Shown piece by piece: positions 1 to 8,952 of a stretch of DNA of 64,000 bases. A program made the position numbers and the translations under genes. The number at the start of each line of letters is the position of its first letter. Position 1 is the first letter of the stretch. The stretch comes from Litoreibacter meonggei (GTDB taxonomy: Bacteria; Pseudomonadota; Alphaproteobacteria; Rhodobacterales; Rhodobacteraceae): assembly GCF_003663885.1 (NCBI RefSeq), contig NZ_RCCE01000003.1:124001-188000 (forward strand), written 5' to 3'. The notes under the pieces were generated by a model. It saw only the letters and a list, made by a program, of their open reading frames with translations. It searched no databases and had not been told where the DNA came from.

Positions 1-322
1 CTTTGCCAAGGATATCCCAGCAGGCCATTTCCAAGCCGGAAAACGCCCCCATAACAGTCGGATCAGGGCGTTGCGTAAAGCCGGAGGAATAGACGCGTCG
101 GAACATCAGCTCGATATTTTCGGGGTTTTCGCCTTCGATATGGCGCGCGAAGACATCTTCGATCACGGCGCTCATGGCATCGGGGCCGACGGCGGAGGCG
201 TAGACCTCCCCGATCCCTTCGATCCCGCAAGCGGTCGTCAGCTTCACGAATATCCAATACTGCCCGCCCCAGCCCGGTGCGGGGGGCGATGTTACGATGA
301 TCTGCAGGTTCTGGAGTTTCAT
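1..322 (-). CDS. Enolase-superfamily enzyme (mandelate racemase/muconate lactonizing family), N-terminal part
   Basis: About 107 N-terminal residues are visible and the gene runs off the left edge. The protein opens MKLQNLQIIVTSPP and continues with WIFVKLTTACGIEGIGEVYA and, further on, GAFSGLEMACWDILGK. This is the usual capping-domain layout of the mandelate racemase/muconate lactonizing branch, whose members abstract a proton alpha to a carboxylate of sugar acids or aromatics. The catalytic barrel lies outside the window, so substrate class cannot be assigned. Its ATG overlaps the stop of the upstream alcohol dehydrogenase by four bases (ATGA), so the two are probably co-translated and act in one catabolic route. 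Confidence 0.8.
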   Translation of the reverse strand, partial: MKLQNLQIIVTSPPAPGWGGQYWIFVKLTTACGIEGIGEVYASAVGPDAMSAVIEDVFARHIEGENPENIELMFRRVYSSGFTQRPDPTVMGAFSGLEMACWDILGK

Positions 323-1407
323 TTGAACACAATCACGTTGCGACGTGCAGCGCCTGAGCGCGTGTCGGCAATGGCCTCGTTGATCTGATCCAGACGCCAG
401 CGCCCCGACACCAATTCGTCGAGCTTCAGACGTCCTTGTCCGTACAGGTCTACCAGCCACGGAATGTCGCGTTTCAAAACCACATCACCCATTTTGGTCC
501 CTTTCATGCCTTGCGCCATGGCGCCAAAAATAACTGGCTCATAGGTCGCCTTGTCACCCGAATGGGGCATTCCGACCAGATACATGTTGCCGCCAGAGCC
601 TAGGAACCGCGGCGCGGATTCGAACGCAGGGATCGAGCCGACCGTGACCATGACGGCATCGGCCATGCGACCACCGGTAATCTCGGCCACTTTCTTCCAT
701 GGCTTGGGATCGGTCGCCAGCACACCGTCCGTCGCGCCGAACTCCTTCGCTGCTTCCAGCTTTTCAGGAACCATATCAATCGCGATAATCCGTGCAGCAC
801 CCGAGATTGCGGCACCTTGGATAGCGTTCAGGCCAACGCCGCCCGCCCCGATCACCACAACCGTTTGACCTGGCCGCACCTTTGCCGTGTTCACCACCGC
901 GCCAACGCCCGTGACGACCCCGCAAGACAACAACGACGCGGCGTCCATCGGGATGGTGTCAGGGATGCGCGCGATCTGGCTTTGGTCAACCACCGCGCGT
1001 TCCGCAAACGCCCCGCAGGCCAGCCCGTGCTCCAACGCGCTTCCGTCGGGCATGGAGAGCGGGCCAGCCATCCGGTCATAGGGCGTCGCGCATTGCGTCG
1101 GCACGCCGGACGCGCAGGGTGTGCAGGTCGCGCAGGAGCGGATCAGGGTGACCAAGACCGCGTCGCCGATGGACAAGCCCGTGACGCCGGCGCCCAAGGC
1201 GGCCACGCGACCGGCAGCCTCATGGCCGTATACTGCGGGCAAGTCACCGCCCCATCCACCATCCAGATAGGAGATGTCGGAGAAGCAAATCGCGCAGGCT
1301 TCAAGGTCAACCTCCACCTCGCCCGCCTGCGGTGCACGAAGTTCCACCTCCTCGATGCTCAGAGGTGCACCGAATTCGTGGCACACGGCGGCTTTGATTT
1401 TGGTCAT
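319..1407 (-). CDS. Zinc-dependent alcohol dehydrogenase (MDR superfamily)
   Basis: A 362-residue medium-chain dehydrogenase that should oxidise an alcohol with NAD(P). Visible features are the catalytic zinc region with ACAICFSDISY and GHEAAG, the structural zinc cysteine cluster CATCTPCASGVPTQC, and the Rossmann glycines GAGGVGLNA. The frame is open upstream to 1491, but the ATG at 1407 begins the usual family N-terminus (MTKIKAAVCHEFG) and is preceded by GAGGG. The gene overlaps the enolase-superfamily gene downstream by four bases and is divergent from the enol-lactonase gene. The substrate is unknown; the neighbours suggest sugar-acid or aromatic catabolism. Confidence 0.88.
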   Translation of the reverse strand: MTKIKAAVCHEFGAPLSIEEVELRAPQAGEVEVDLEACAICFSDISYLDGGWGGDLPAVYGHEAAGRVAALGAGVTGLSIGDAVLVTLIRSCATCTPCASGVPTQCATPYDRMAGPLSMPDGSALEHGLACGAFAERAVVDQSQIARIPDTIPMDAASLLSCGVVTGVGAVVNTAKVRPGQTVVVIGAGGVGLNAIQGAAISGAARIIAIDMVPEKLEAAKEFGATDGVLATDPKPWKKVAEITGGRMADAVMVTVGSIPAFESAPRFLGSGGNMYLVGMPHSGDKATYEPVIFGAMAQGMKGTKMGDVVLKRDIPWLVDLYGQGRLKLDELVSGRWRLDQINEAIADTRSGAARRNVIVFK

Positions 1408-1535
1408 GGCTCGGCCCTCGCAGAATGTTGTGTTTGAACACAACCCGCGAAGCTGGCACATCGCAAGGGCGATATGCAATATTTCTGCCACGGGCCTGCA
1501 TTTTCGCCCCCAACACGGATCATGAGGCCGTCACT

Positions 1536-2321
1536 GTGAAACTAGACCTTGGACACATCACCCTGAACGTAGTTGAGGACGGTGACCCGTCCGGCGCGCT
1601 TGTTGTGTTCTCCAACTCGCTCGGGACGTCGCTGGAGTTGTGGGACAAAGTGATTCCCCTGCTCCCGCAAAATCTGCGGCTAATCCGCTACGACATGCGC
1701 GGCCACGGGGCGTCGGATGTGCCGGATGCGCCCTATTCCATGGGGATGCTGATACGCGACGCCGAGGCATTGCTGGACCACCTGAAGGTGCGCGACTGCG
1801 TGTTCGTCGGGCTGTCGGTTGGCGGCATGATCGCGCAAGGTTTGGCTACGAAAAGGCTGGACCAGATACGCGCCATGGTGCTGTCCAACAGCGCCGCCAA
1901 AATGGGACATCCCCAGATGTGGAAGGACCGCATTGCGGCTGTTGAGCAAGGCGGGATCGAGAGCATCGCCGACGATGTTATGGAACGCTGGTTCTCGCGT
2001 GCATTCCTGAAAACGCCGGAGCTGGCCTATTGGCGCGACATGCTGAAGAGCACGCCGAAGCAAGGCTACCTTGGAGCGTGTGCTGCAATCGCAGGAACCG
2101 ACTTTTACACGACCACAGCCGCGTTGACGCTTCCGACGCTGGCAATCGCGGGTAGCGAGGACGGGGCGTCGCCACCAGACTTGATCCGCGAGACGGCCGA
2201 CCTGATCAAAGGTAGCCGGTTTGAGCTGATCCGGCGTGCGGGTCACCTACCTTGCGTGGAGCAGCCCGACATTTATGCGACCTTGCTGACGCAATTCCTG
2301 AGCGACATTGGCCATACGTAA
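1536..2321 (+). CDS. pcaD: 3-oxoadipate enol-lactonase-like alpha/beta hydrolase
   Basis: A 261-residue alpha/beta hydrolase resembling PcaD, which hydrolyses 3-oxoadipate enol-lactone to 3-oxoadipate in the beta-ketoadipate pathway. It has the oxyanion-hole stretch VVFSNSLGTS, the nucleophile elbow GLSVGG, a late acid in AGSEDGASPP and the catalytic His in RRAGHLPCVEQP. I place the start at the GTG at 1536, which follows a GAGG ribosome site and gives the family N-terminus (KLDLGHITLNVVEDG); the open frame extends upstream without homology. No other pca genes are visible in the window, so the exact lactone substrate is less certain than the fold. Confidence 0.8.
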   Translation: MKLDLGHITLNVVEDGDPSGALVVFSNSLGTSLELWDKVIPLLPQNLRLIRYDMRGHGASDVPDAPYSMGMLIRDAEALLDHLKVRDCVFVGLSVGGMIAQGLATKRLDQIRAMVLSNSAAKMGHPQMWKDRIAAVEQGGIESIADDVMERWFSRAFLKTPELAYWRDMLKSTPKQGYLGACAAIAGTDFYTTTAALTLPTLAIAGSEDGASPPDLIRETADLIKGSRFELIRRAGHLPCVEQPDIYATLLTQFLSDIGHT

Positions 2322-2360
2322 ACCTTGCCTTGCCCACTGGTCGCAGCCATTTAGACCGCT

Positions 2361-3581
2361 ATGACCCGTAATCTGCCCATCACGTTCATTCTGATCACCG
2401 TGCTGATCGACGCCATGGGCATCGGCCTGATCCTGCCGGTGATGCCGCAGCTTATTCAGGATGTGGGACATACCGACATCTCAGGGGCGGCTGTTTGGGG
2501 TGGTATTTTGTCGGCGGTGTTTGCCTTCATGCAGTTCATGTTCTCGCCCATGGTTGGCTCTTTGTCAGACAGGTTCGGGCGGCGTCCGGTGCTGCTGACC
2601 TCTAACGCCGCCATGGCGTTTGACTATGTGTTGATGGCCTTGGCCGGCACCATCTGGTTGCTGTTGATCGGGCGTATCATCGGCGGCGTCACAGCGGCCA
2701 CCCATGCGACGGCCAACGCCTTCATGGCGGATGTGTCCCCGCGCGAGAAGAAATCCCAGAACTTCGGCCTGATCGGTGCCGCCTTTGGCGTCGGCTTCGT
2801 CCTTGGCCCCGTGATCGGCGGCTTGCTGGCAGAGCTTGGACCGCGTGCGCCGTTTTGGGCGGCGGCGATATTGGCAGGTGCGAATTTCGTGCTTGGCTAT
2901 TTCGTGTTGCCGGAAACCGTGACGCCTGAAAAGCAACGCTCGTTCCAATGGGCGCGGGCCAATCCGGTGGGCGGGCTGAAAGCTGTCACCGCCCTCCCCG
3001 GCCTTGGCGCTTTGCTGTCGGTCTATTTCTTCTACCAGATCGCCAACATGGTCTACCCGGCCATATGGGCCTATTACACCGCAGCCAGCTTTGGCTGGTC
3101 CCCCGGTGTCATCGGGGCGTCGCTGGCGATCTACGGTGTGTCCATGGCGATCACTCAGGCCGTGCTGATCCGTTGGGTGATTGCGAAACTGGGAGAGGTC
3201 AAAACCGTCTATTGGGGCTTGATATACAACGCCTGCACTTTGGCGATGATGGCGTTTACTTCCGACGGATGGGTGTTGCTGATGCTTACCCCGTTGGCGG
3301 CATTCGGGGCCGTCGTTGGCCCTGCGTTACAAGCCGTGATGTCGGGCCGCGCTGCCGACAACCAGCAAGGTGAACTGCTAGGGGTGATGTCGTCGATCAA
3401 CGCACTTGGCATGATTTTCGCGCCGCTGGTATTCACCCGCGTGTTTTCCTATTTCACCGGTGAGGACGCGTTGTTTTTCCTACCGGGTGCAGCCTTCTTG
3501 CTGGCGATGGGATTGATGCTTGTCGCGTGGGGCATGGTCGCCCGCGCCCTTACGCGTCCCATAAGCGCAGGTGCGCCATGA
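2361..3581 (+). CDS. MFS transporter of the TetA-like drug:H+ antiporter family
   Basis: A 406-residue inner-membrane protein with about twelve hydrophobic segments. It contains the major facilitator motif A in the first cytoplasmic loop (GSLSDRFGRRPVLL) and starts with TFILITVLIDAMGIGLILPV, typical of the TCR/Tet(A) branch. Members pump tetracyclines or other small molecules out in exchange for protons, but chromosomal homologues are often of unknown substrate, so resistance should not be assumed. It follows the enol-lactonase gene by 39 bases and its 3' end overlaps the convergent nuclease-fold gene by 32 bases. Confidence 0.85.
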   Translation: MTRNLPITFILITVLIDAMGIGLILPVMPQLIQDVGHTDISGAAVWGGILSAVFAFMQFMFSPMVGSLSDRFGRRPVLLTSNAAMAFDYVLMALAGTIWLLLIGRIIGGVTAATHATANAFMADVSPREKKSQNFGLIGAAFGVGFVLGPVIGGLLAELGPRAPFWAAAILAGANFVLGYFVLPETVTPEKQRSFQWARANPVGGLKAVTALPGLGALLSVYFFYQIANMVYPAIWAYYTAASFGWSPGVIGASLAIYGVSMAITQAVLIRWVIAKLGEVKTVYWGLIYNACTLAMMAFTSDGWVLLMLTPLAAFGAVVGPALQAVMSGRAADNQQGELLGVMSSINALGMIFAPLVFTRVFSYFTGEDALFFLPGAAFLLAMGLMLVAWGMVARALTRPISAGAP

Positions 3582-4740
3582 TTTGCCCGTGGTCCGAGGC
3601 CAGCTTGTTATAGGGTGCCTCGTCATGCGAGCCATCTGTCAGGTGGTCGTTGAATACCGAGAAGTACGACATTTCACCGATCTGATTGGTGCCACCTGTG
3701 AAGTGGCGTGACAACAGGATCTGGTCGATGCTCTCGAAGACCCCGCCAAACGCTGACGTATAGACCATGTCGCGCAGTGACTTGCGGACGAACAGCTTTT
3801 CGCAGCTTTCCAGACGCACCGCTTTGATCTTTTCCTGAATGATCTCGTTTTCTTCGTCTGAGTATCGGTCATTTGCCTTCTTGGCATCGTGCCGCCGCAT
3901 CCACGCGTAATTTTTGAACGGGCGTTCACCGGCAATGATCTCGGAGCTGACGGCATTGTCGCTGTCGTTTAAATCGCCCAGCACGATGACGGGGTTCCCT
4001 TTGTTGATCTCTTCGACAACCAACTGGCGCAGCACCCAAGCCTCGGCCATACGCCGCGTCGCGGCACGTAGCGACCCAAGCGCGCGACCGACCGGATCAT
4101 AGTTGACCAAGTCGACCTCGGGCGGCTGACCGCCCCCGTCAGGGCGCGTGAAATCGCCCAGTTTCGACTTCAGGTGGCAGTTGAAGACCGTGACGACCTG
4201 CTTTCCCACCGGAATCCGTGCCTTTAGGATCGGGCGCGACAAGCGATCGAGACGGAACGAGCCGCCATCCCCTCCGCCCATCATGGCGAACGGGATCACC
4301 AAGTCGGGATCAACCTCCTGAATCACTTCTGGTTTGCCGACGAAGCCATAGCGCGACAGGATTGCCAAACCGGGGCGGCGTTCCCCTGGCTCCCCGTCAT
4401 TCAGGTTCGGCGCGAACGCCAGTTGCGCGCCGGAATAATCCTTGTAAGCGAGCTTGCGGAAAATCGCCTTGCGGGCGTAGCGCTTGTTGCGATCCGGCAC
4501 GGCGTCTTCGTTGGAGGCCTTACCGCGACGGTCCGCCTCCGCGATCACCTCTTGTAGTGGGGCTTTGTCGAATATTTCCTGAAAGCCCACGATATCGGCG
4601 TTCAGCGTGAAGACCTGATCGGCCAGCCAGTCCTCCTTCCACGCGTGCTCCTCGGGTGTGTATTTCTCGAAACGATAATACTCCTGATCGGCGGCGATCA
4701 GGTTTTTGACGTTGAAGCTGGCAATGGTGAAATCGGTCAT
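3550..4740 (-). CDS. Endonuclease/exonuclease/phosphatase-fold protein
   Basis: A 396-residue protein of the EEP superfamily, which hydrolyses phosphodiester or phosphate ester bonds with a divalent metal. Motifs seen are IASFNVKNL at the N-terminus, VGFQEIF (metal-binding Glu), FNCHLKSK, VILGDLNDSDNA (Asp/Asn pair) and the C-terminal LASDHGQIMAHL (catalytic Asp-His). There is no obvious signal peptide. The substrate could be nucleic acid or a small phosphoester. Its start overlaps the dehydratase stop by ATGA, making it the last gene of a four-gene overlapping run, and its 3' end overlaps the MFS gene. Confidence 0.8.
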   Translation of the reverse strand: MTDFTIASFNVKNLIAADQEYYRFEKYTPEEHAWKEDWLADQVFTLNADIVGFQEIFDKAPLQEVIAEADRRGKASNEDAVPDRNKRYARKAIFRKLAYKDYSGAQLAFAPNLNDGEPGERRPGLAILSRYGFVGKPEVIQEVDPDLVIPFAMMGGGDGGSFRLDRLSRPILKARIPVGKQVVTVFNCHLKSKLGDFTRPDGGGQPPEVDLVNYDPVGRALGSLRAATRRMAEAWVLRQLVVEEINKGNPVIVLGDLNDSDNAVSSEIIAGERPFKNYAWMRRHDAKKANDRYSDEENEIIQEKIKAVRLESCEKLFVRKSLRDMVYTSAFGGVFESIDQILLSRHFTGGTNQIGEMSYFSVFNDHLTDGSHDEAPYNKLASDHGQIMAHLRLWDA

Positions 4741-5717
4741 ACGTCATCCCCGTATTTGGCGAGCGCCATCTGGAATACTTCGGCATCGACATTACCACCA
4801 GATGCCACGGCGATGACGTCATCGCCCTCGATTTTGTCCCCGTGAAACAGCGCTGCTGCAAGCGCGATCGCCCCGCCCGGCTCCAGCACCACCTTGAGGC
4901 GGGCAAAGGCGACAGCCATGGCGCGCAGGCAATCTTCCTCGGGCACGACAAGGCCAGAGCCACACAAGCGCTTGAGGATCGGGAAGGTAACATCGCCCGG
5001 TTGCGGGGTAATGATCGCGTCACATATCGAGCCTGACAGGCTTTTGTTGCGCTTGATCTCCCCCGCTTCCAGCGAACGGGTCACGTCGTCGAAGTTTTCC
5101 GGCTCAACAGGGCGGACACGCATGTCCGGCGCTTTGGCCTCCAGCGCCAATGCGATGCCAGAGGTCAGCCCGCCACCGCCGCAGCAGACCAGAACCTCTC
5201 GCGCATTCGCACCAAGTTCCGCCGCCTGCTCCGCGATTTCCAGACCGACAGTGCCTTGGCCTGCGATCACCAAGGGCTCGTCGAATGGCTTGATCAGGGT
5301 CAGGCCCCGTTCCGTTGCGAGGCGTGCGCCGATTTCGTCGCGATCCTCGGTTGCACGGTCATATAGAACCACCTCCGCACCCAAGGCGCGCGTGTTCTCG
5401 ATTTTCATCTGGGGTGCGTCCGCTGGCATCACGATGACCGCACTCGTCCCGTGCTCACGCGCCGCCAAAGCCACCCCTTGCGCGTGGTTGCCAGATGAAA
5501 AGGCAATAACACCAGCCTTGAGCGCATTGTCGGTGAGCGCAGAAACAGCCGACCACGCACCGCGAAACTTGAAGGACCCTGTGTGTTGCAATGCCTCGGG
5601 CTTCACGAACACGCGGCGACCGGCAATGTCGTCAACAAACGGCGAGGTCAGCAGCGGTGTGCGCCGTACGTGGCCGTCAATCCGCTTTGCGGCGGCTTCG
5701 ATCATTTCGATGTTCAT
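4737..5717 (-). CDS. PLP-dependent threonine/serine dehydratase
   Basis: A 326-residue fold-type II PLP enzyme that likely deaminates L-threonine or L-serine to the 2-oxo acid. The PLP lysine sits in HTGSFKFRGA, the substrate loop is SSGNHAQGVA, and the phosphate-binding glycine loop is CCGGGGLTSG. There is no ACT regulatory domain, so it resembles the catabolic short form (TdcB-like) or serine racemase-type proteins more than biosynthetic IlvA. The start at 5717 (MNIEMIEAAAKRI) is preferred over an upstream in-frame codon. It overlaps the downstream gene by four bases and the upstream hydrolase by four bases. Confidence 0.85.
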   Translation of the reverse strand: MNIEMIEAAAKRIDGHVRRTPLLTSPFVDDIAGRRVFVKPEALQHTGSFKFRGAWSAVSALTDNALKAGVIAFSSGNHAQGVALAAREHGTSAVIVMPADAPQMKIENTRALGAEVVLYDRATEDRDEIGARLATERGLTLIKPFDEPLVIAGQGTVGLEIAEQAAELGANAREVLVCCGGGGLTSGIALALEAKAPDMRVRPVEPENFDDVTRSLEAGEIKRNKSLSGSICDAIITPQPGDVTFPILKRLCGSGLVVPEEDCLRAMAVAFARLKVVLEPGGAIALAAALFHGDKIEGDDVIAVASGGNVDAEVFQMALAKYGDDV

Positions 5718-6535
5718 TGCATTTCCCCCAACCACGCTTTGATCGTCAGCAGGGATTCCGGCTCGTCAAGGAATGGAACATGGCCCCGCCCTTGCACCTC
5801 GACGGACAGCATGTCCGGTCGGCGTCGCTCCATCTCTGCCGTGGTTTCGCGTGTTAGCAGGTCTGAATTCGCCCCGCGTAGCAGTGCCAATGGCAAGCCC
5901 TCCAAAGCATCGAAAAAGGGCCACAGATCGGGGTTCAGGTTTTGCGGCCCTGACAGCACACCTTCGCGCAGTTTGGGATCGTAGTTGATGTCCAACCCGT
6001 CGGGCTTTTCGACATAGTGTTTCTCTGCCTCTTCGCGCCAGCGGCTTTCGGGGACATCCTCGAACCCTGCCATCAATTTGGCGCGTTGGGCCGTTGCTTC
6101 TTCATATGTTTTGAACGCCGGGCGGCGGCCAAGATAGTTTTTGATCGCGTCCAGACCCGTCTCTGCGATCTCCGGTCCGATATCGTTGAGGCACACGCCC
6201 AGAAGCCGGTCTTTGACCGTCGCCGCCAACCCCATGGCAATGATGCCACCGCGCGAGGTGCCCAAAATTGCGGCTTTCGGGATGCCTAGATGATCCAGCA
6301 AGGCCAGCGCGTCCTGCCCTTCCTGCGGCAAGGTGTAGGTCGACGGGTCTGCCCAGTCCGACTGTCCGCGCCCGCGATAATCCATGCGGATCAGACGCAC
6401 CTCATTCAGGTGCGGCGCGACATAGTCGAAGTCAGAGCTGTTGCGGGTTAAGCCTGCAAGACACAAGACCGGAAGCCCCTCTCCCTCGTCGGTGTAGTGC
6501 AGTGAAATGCCGTCAGCGTTGGTGAAATTGCTCAT
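5714..6535 (-). CDS. Alpha/beta hydrolase
   Basis: A 273-residue alpha/beta hydrolase. It has the oxyanion stretch LPVLCLAGLTRN, the nucleophile elbow GTSRGG (Ser), the acid region in LRGANSDLLT and the terminal catalytic His in VQGRGHVPFLDEPE. The start at 6535 (MSNFTNADGISLHYTDEG) overlaps the upstream dehalogenase stop by ATGA; the open frame extends further, but that part only re-reads the dehalogenase gene. The substrate is unknown; co-translation with a HAD hydrolase and a Thr/Ser dehydratase suggests a small catabolic or detoxifying operon. Confidence 0.82.
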   Translation of the reverse strand: MSNFTNADGISLHYTDEGEGLPVLCLAGLTRNSSDFDYVAPHLNEVRLIRMDYRGRGQSDWADPSTYTLPQEGQDALALLDHLGIPKAAILGTSRGGIIAMGLAATVKDRLLGVCLNDIGPEIAETGLDAIKNYLGRRPAFKTYEEATAQRAKLMAGFEDVPESRWREEAEKHYVEKPDGLDINYDPKLREGVLSGPQNLNPDLWPFFDALEGLPLALLRGANSDLLTRETTAEMERRRPDMLSVEVQGRGHVPFLDEPESLLTIKAWLGEMQ

Positions 6536-7218
6536 AGGGATGCCGCCAGTTCTGGAATGGTCGTCAGGTCGCTGAGGATGTGTGCAGGTTTCCATGGCAA
6601 GCGGTCGACGGGCTCGCCGGCACGGTTCACCCATGCGGTCGCAAAGCCGTAGCCTGTCGCGCAAGCCGCGTCCCAACCGTTTGAGGACACGAACAGCACT
6701 TCGTCCTTCGCGCAGCCGAACCGTTTACCGACCAAGTCGTAAACCGAAGCATGAGGTTTGAAGACACCCACATCTTCCACCGACAGGACATCGTCCAGAT
6801 GTTCGCCAATGCCCGCTGACGACACTGCACCATCAAGCATGTTCGGGGAGCCGTTCGACAAGATCGCTGTGTTCATTCCAGCCGCCTTCAAATGGGCGAG
6901 CATGAACGGCACTTCCTTGTAGGCACGCAATTCCCAATACAGCGCGAGCATGCGTTCCCGAAGCTCCGGATCGTCCAGACAGTTGGCTTCCATGGCCCAG
7001 TCCAGCCCGTTTTGGGTCACGTCCCAGAAATCGGCATGGTCACCGGTTACCGCGCGGAGCCATGTGTATTGCAGCTGCTTGAGACGCCAGTCATTCGCGA
7101 CCTTCTGCCAGCAAGCGGCAAGCTTGTCGCGGCCCGGCTCCTCTGCCGCGATACGGGCGGCGGCGGACACGTCGAACAAGGTGCCATAGGCATCGAAAAC
7201 ACAGGTGGTGATTGGCAT
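6532..7218 (-). CDS. Haloacid dehalogenase, type II (L-2-haloacid dehalogenase-like)
   Basis: A 228-residue HAD-superfamily hydrolase. It begins with the nucleophile motif VFDAYGTLFD, contains AILSNGSP (motif II) and the lysine/Asp motifs in FKPHASVYDLV and VSSNGWDAACATGYG, the pattern of L-2-haloacid dehalogenases, which replace halogen by hydroxyl through an aspartyl ester. The ATG at 7218 is preceded by GGAGGAACCCC, a good ribosome site, so the long upstream open frame is not used. First gene of the overlapping run dehalogenase, hydrolase, dehydratase, EEP protein. Confidence 0.88.
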   Translation of the reverse strand: MPITTCVFDAYGTLFDVSAAARIAAEEPGRDKLAACWQKVANDWRLKQLQYTWLRAVTGDHADFWDVTQNGLDWAMEANCLDDPELRERMLALYWELRAYKEVPFMLAHLKAAGMNTAILSNGSPNMLDGAVSSAGIGEHLDDVLSVEDVGVFKPHASVYDLVGKRFGCAKDEVLFVSSNGWDAACATGYGFATAWVNRAGEPVDRLPWKPAHILSDLTTIPELAASL

Positions 7219-7274
7219 AGGGGTTCCTCCGGCTGTGCAGGCAGAGTGGCACAGCCCGAGACCGAGGAAAACGC

Positions 7275-8057
7275 CTAAAGGTAGCGCATCAACATCGTGA
7301 GCCCGCCCCAGAAATGCGCGCCCGCCGTGAACAGATAGGCCGCCAGTGCCAACACGCCTTGCGGCTTGGTCAGCGGTGTTCTGTGCACCCAAGCCTCCGA
7401 CCAGCTGAACAGAGATTGCGCGCCGAGTATGGCGAAAAAGAACAAGGCCATGGAGTGCATTGCCACGGCAGCGGCGGCCAAAGCCGCACTCATTCCCAAG
7501 GTGACGAAGTTTGTGACACCGGGCGCGAATGTGTCGATCAGGATGCGCACGCAACGCCCGCCATCAAGGGGCCAGAACGGCAACAGGTTGAAGAAGTTCA
7601 ACGCACCGGTGACGATGGCAAACACCCATAAGAAATGCGCCGCCTCGGCGGAGTATGGCACGATGACCTCCGACAAGGCGTAGGCCAGCGCCATCGGGGC
7701 GAGGCAGATACCCGGCCCCATCAGGGTGATGAAAAAGTCGTGCGCTTGCGTCTCTGGCGCGCGGTCCGATATCGCCACGCCGCCCATCAACGGGATCAGG
7801 CGAAAGCGTGCGTCGTCATGGCCTGCGATGCGGTAAGCGGCAACGTGACCAAATTCATGGATCATCACAGACAGAACAATTGCCACGCCATAAAGCGGGC
7901 CGAAATACCAAGCGGCCGCCACAAAGGCGAGCACGCCCATGCCGAGCCCTTGGATGTCCATGCCAACGACCGTCAGGCCGCGATTGGATACCATCCCACC
8001 GCGAAGGGTGTAGACCATCAATGTGCACAGCACGATTGCAGCGAATAGCACGAACAT
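7275..8057 (-). CDS. Site-2 protease-type metalloprotease (M50 family) membrane protein
   Basis: A 260-residue polytopic membrane protein with the zinc protease motif HEFGH inside a hydrophobic segment and the second metal site FFNLLPFWPLDGGR (NPDG-like). M50 proteases cut transmembrane substrates such as anti-sigma factors or process membrane proteins. There is no PDZ domain or CBS pair, so this is a minimal form. I choose the ATG at 8057 (MFVLFAAIVL) because AAAGG lies just upstream; a TTG at 8108 is in frame but has no such site. It stands alone between fabI and the dehalogenase operon. Confidence 0.8.
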   Translation of the reverse strand: MFVLFAAIVLCTLMVYTLRGGMVSNRGLTVVGMDIQGLGMGVLAFVAAAWYFGPLYGVAIVLSVMIHEFGHVAAYRIAGHDDARFRLIPLMGGVAISDRAPETQAHDFFITLMGPGICLAPMALAYALSEVIVPYSAEAAHFLWVFAIVTGALNFFNLLPFWPLDGGRCVRILIDTFAPGVTNFVTLGMSAALAAAAVAMHSMALFFFAILGAQSLFSWSEAWVHRTPLTKPQGVLALAAYLFTAGAHFWGGLTMLMRYL

Positions 8058-8160
8058 TGCGAAACCTTTTTCAGACCTGACGGCAAAGAACACTGTTAAG
8101 ATGGCCAAAGAAGGACGTCATATTGGCCCAATTATGGGCAAAAGCCGCGTGGCCTTGGCC

Positions 8161-8949
8161 CTACAGGTTCTCTGGTTGAGGCATGCCGAGCACGTGATAT
8201 CCACCATCGACGCGGATAATTTCACCTGTCGTGCAGTTGCCGTGATCGCTGGCAAGGTAGACGGCGGTGCCGCCCACGGCCTCCAGCGTCGCATTGGCCC
8301 GCATGGGGGAATTTGCCTCCGTCTGGCGGAAGGTCTTGCGCGCACCGCCGATGGCAGCCCCCGCAAGGGTTTTCATCGGACCGGGGGAGATTGCGTTCAC
8401 GCGGATGCCGTCCGGCCCAAGATCGTTGGCCAGATAGCGCACGGTTGATTCCAACGCCGCCTTGGCGACGCCCATGACGTTGTAGAACGGGGTCACGCGG
8501 TTTGACCCTTGATAGGTCAGCGTCAGCAAAGTGCCGCCGTCTTTCATCAACGGGGCCGCACGGCGGGCCACATCAATCAGCGAGTAGCAGCTGATGACGA
8601 GCGAGTTCTTGAAGTTGTCGCGGGAGGTGTTGATGAACCGGCCCGTCAGCTCGTTCTTGTCCGAAAATGCGATGGCATGGACGACGAAATCGAGGCCGCC
8701 CCACTTGTCTTCAAGTGTCTTGAAACAGGCATCTAGCGAGTCGTCGTCGGTGACATCCACATCCACCAAGATGTCAGACCCTACCGACGCCGCCAAAGGC
8801 TCTACACGTTTACCAAAAGCATCGCCTTGGTACGAAAACGCCAGTTCCGCGCCCTCGGCCGCCATGGCTTTTGCAATGCCCCATGCGATGGACCGCTCGT
8901 TGGCGACCCCCATGATCAGGCCGCGCTTGCCGTCCATCAATCCAGCCAT
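8161..8949 (-). CDS. fabI: Enoyl-[acyl-carrier-protein] reductase (NADH)
   Basis: A 262-residue short-chain reductase that performs the last reduction in each round of fatty acid elongation. The N-terminal nucleotide-binding stretch GVANERSIAWGIAKAMAAEG and the active-site Tyr-x6-Lys (YNVMGVAKA) match FabI rather than FabV or FabK. It lies three bases downstream of fabB, in the order fabA-fabB-fabI, and so is probably co-transcribed with them. Length is normal for the family. Many roseobacters carry a second fabI; whether this genome does cannot be told here. Confidence 0.95.
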   Translation of the reverse strand: MAGLMDGKRGLIMGVANERSIAWGIAKAMAAEGAELAFSYQGDAFGKRVEPLAASVGSDILVDVDVTDDDSLDACFKTLEDKWGGLDFVVHAIAFSDKNELTGRFINTSRDNFKNSLVISCYSLIDVARRAAPLMKDGGTLLTLTYQGSNRVTPFYNVMGVAKAALESTVRYLANDLGPDGIRVNAISPGPMKTLAGAAIGGARKTFRQTEANSPMRANATLEAVGGTAVYLASDHGNCTTGEIIRVDGGYHVLGMPQPENL

Positions 8950-8952
8950 TCT

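Noticed and set aside
2361-3581. Calling the MFS gene a tetracycline resistance gene (tetA)
   Set aside because: The fold and motif A fit, but chromosomal relatives are often unrelated to tetracycline and no TetR partner is adjacent.
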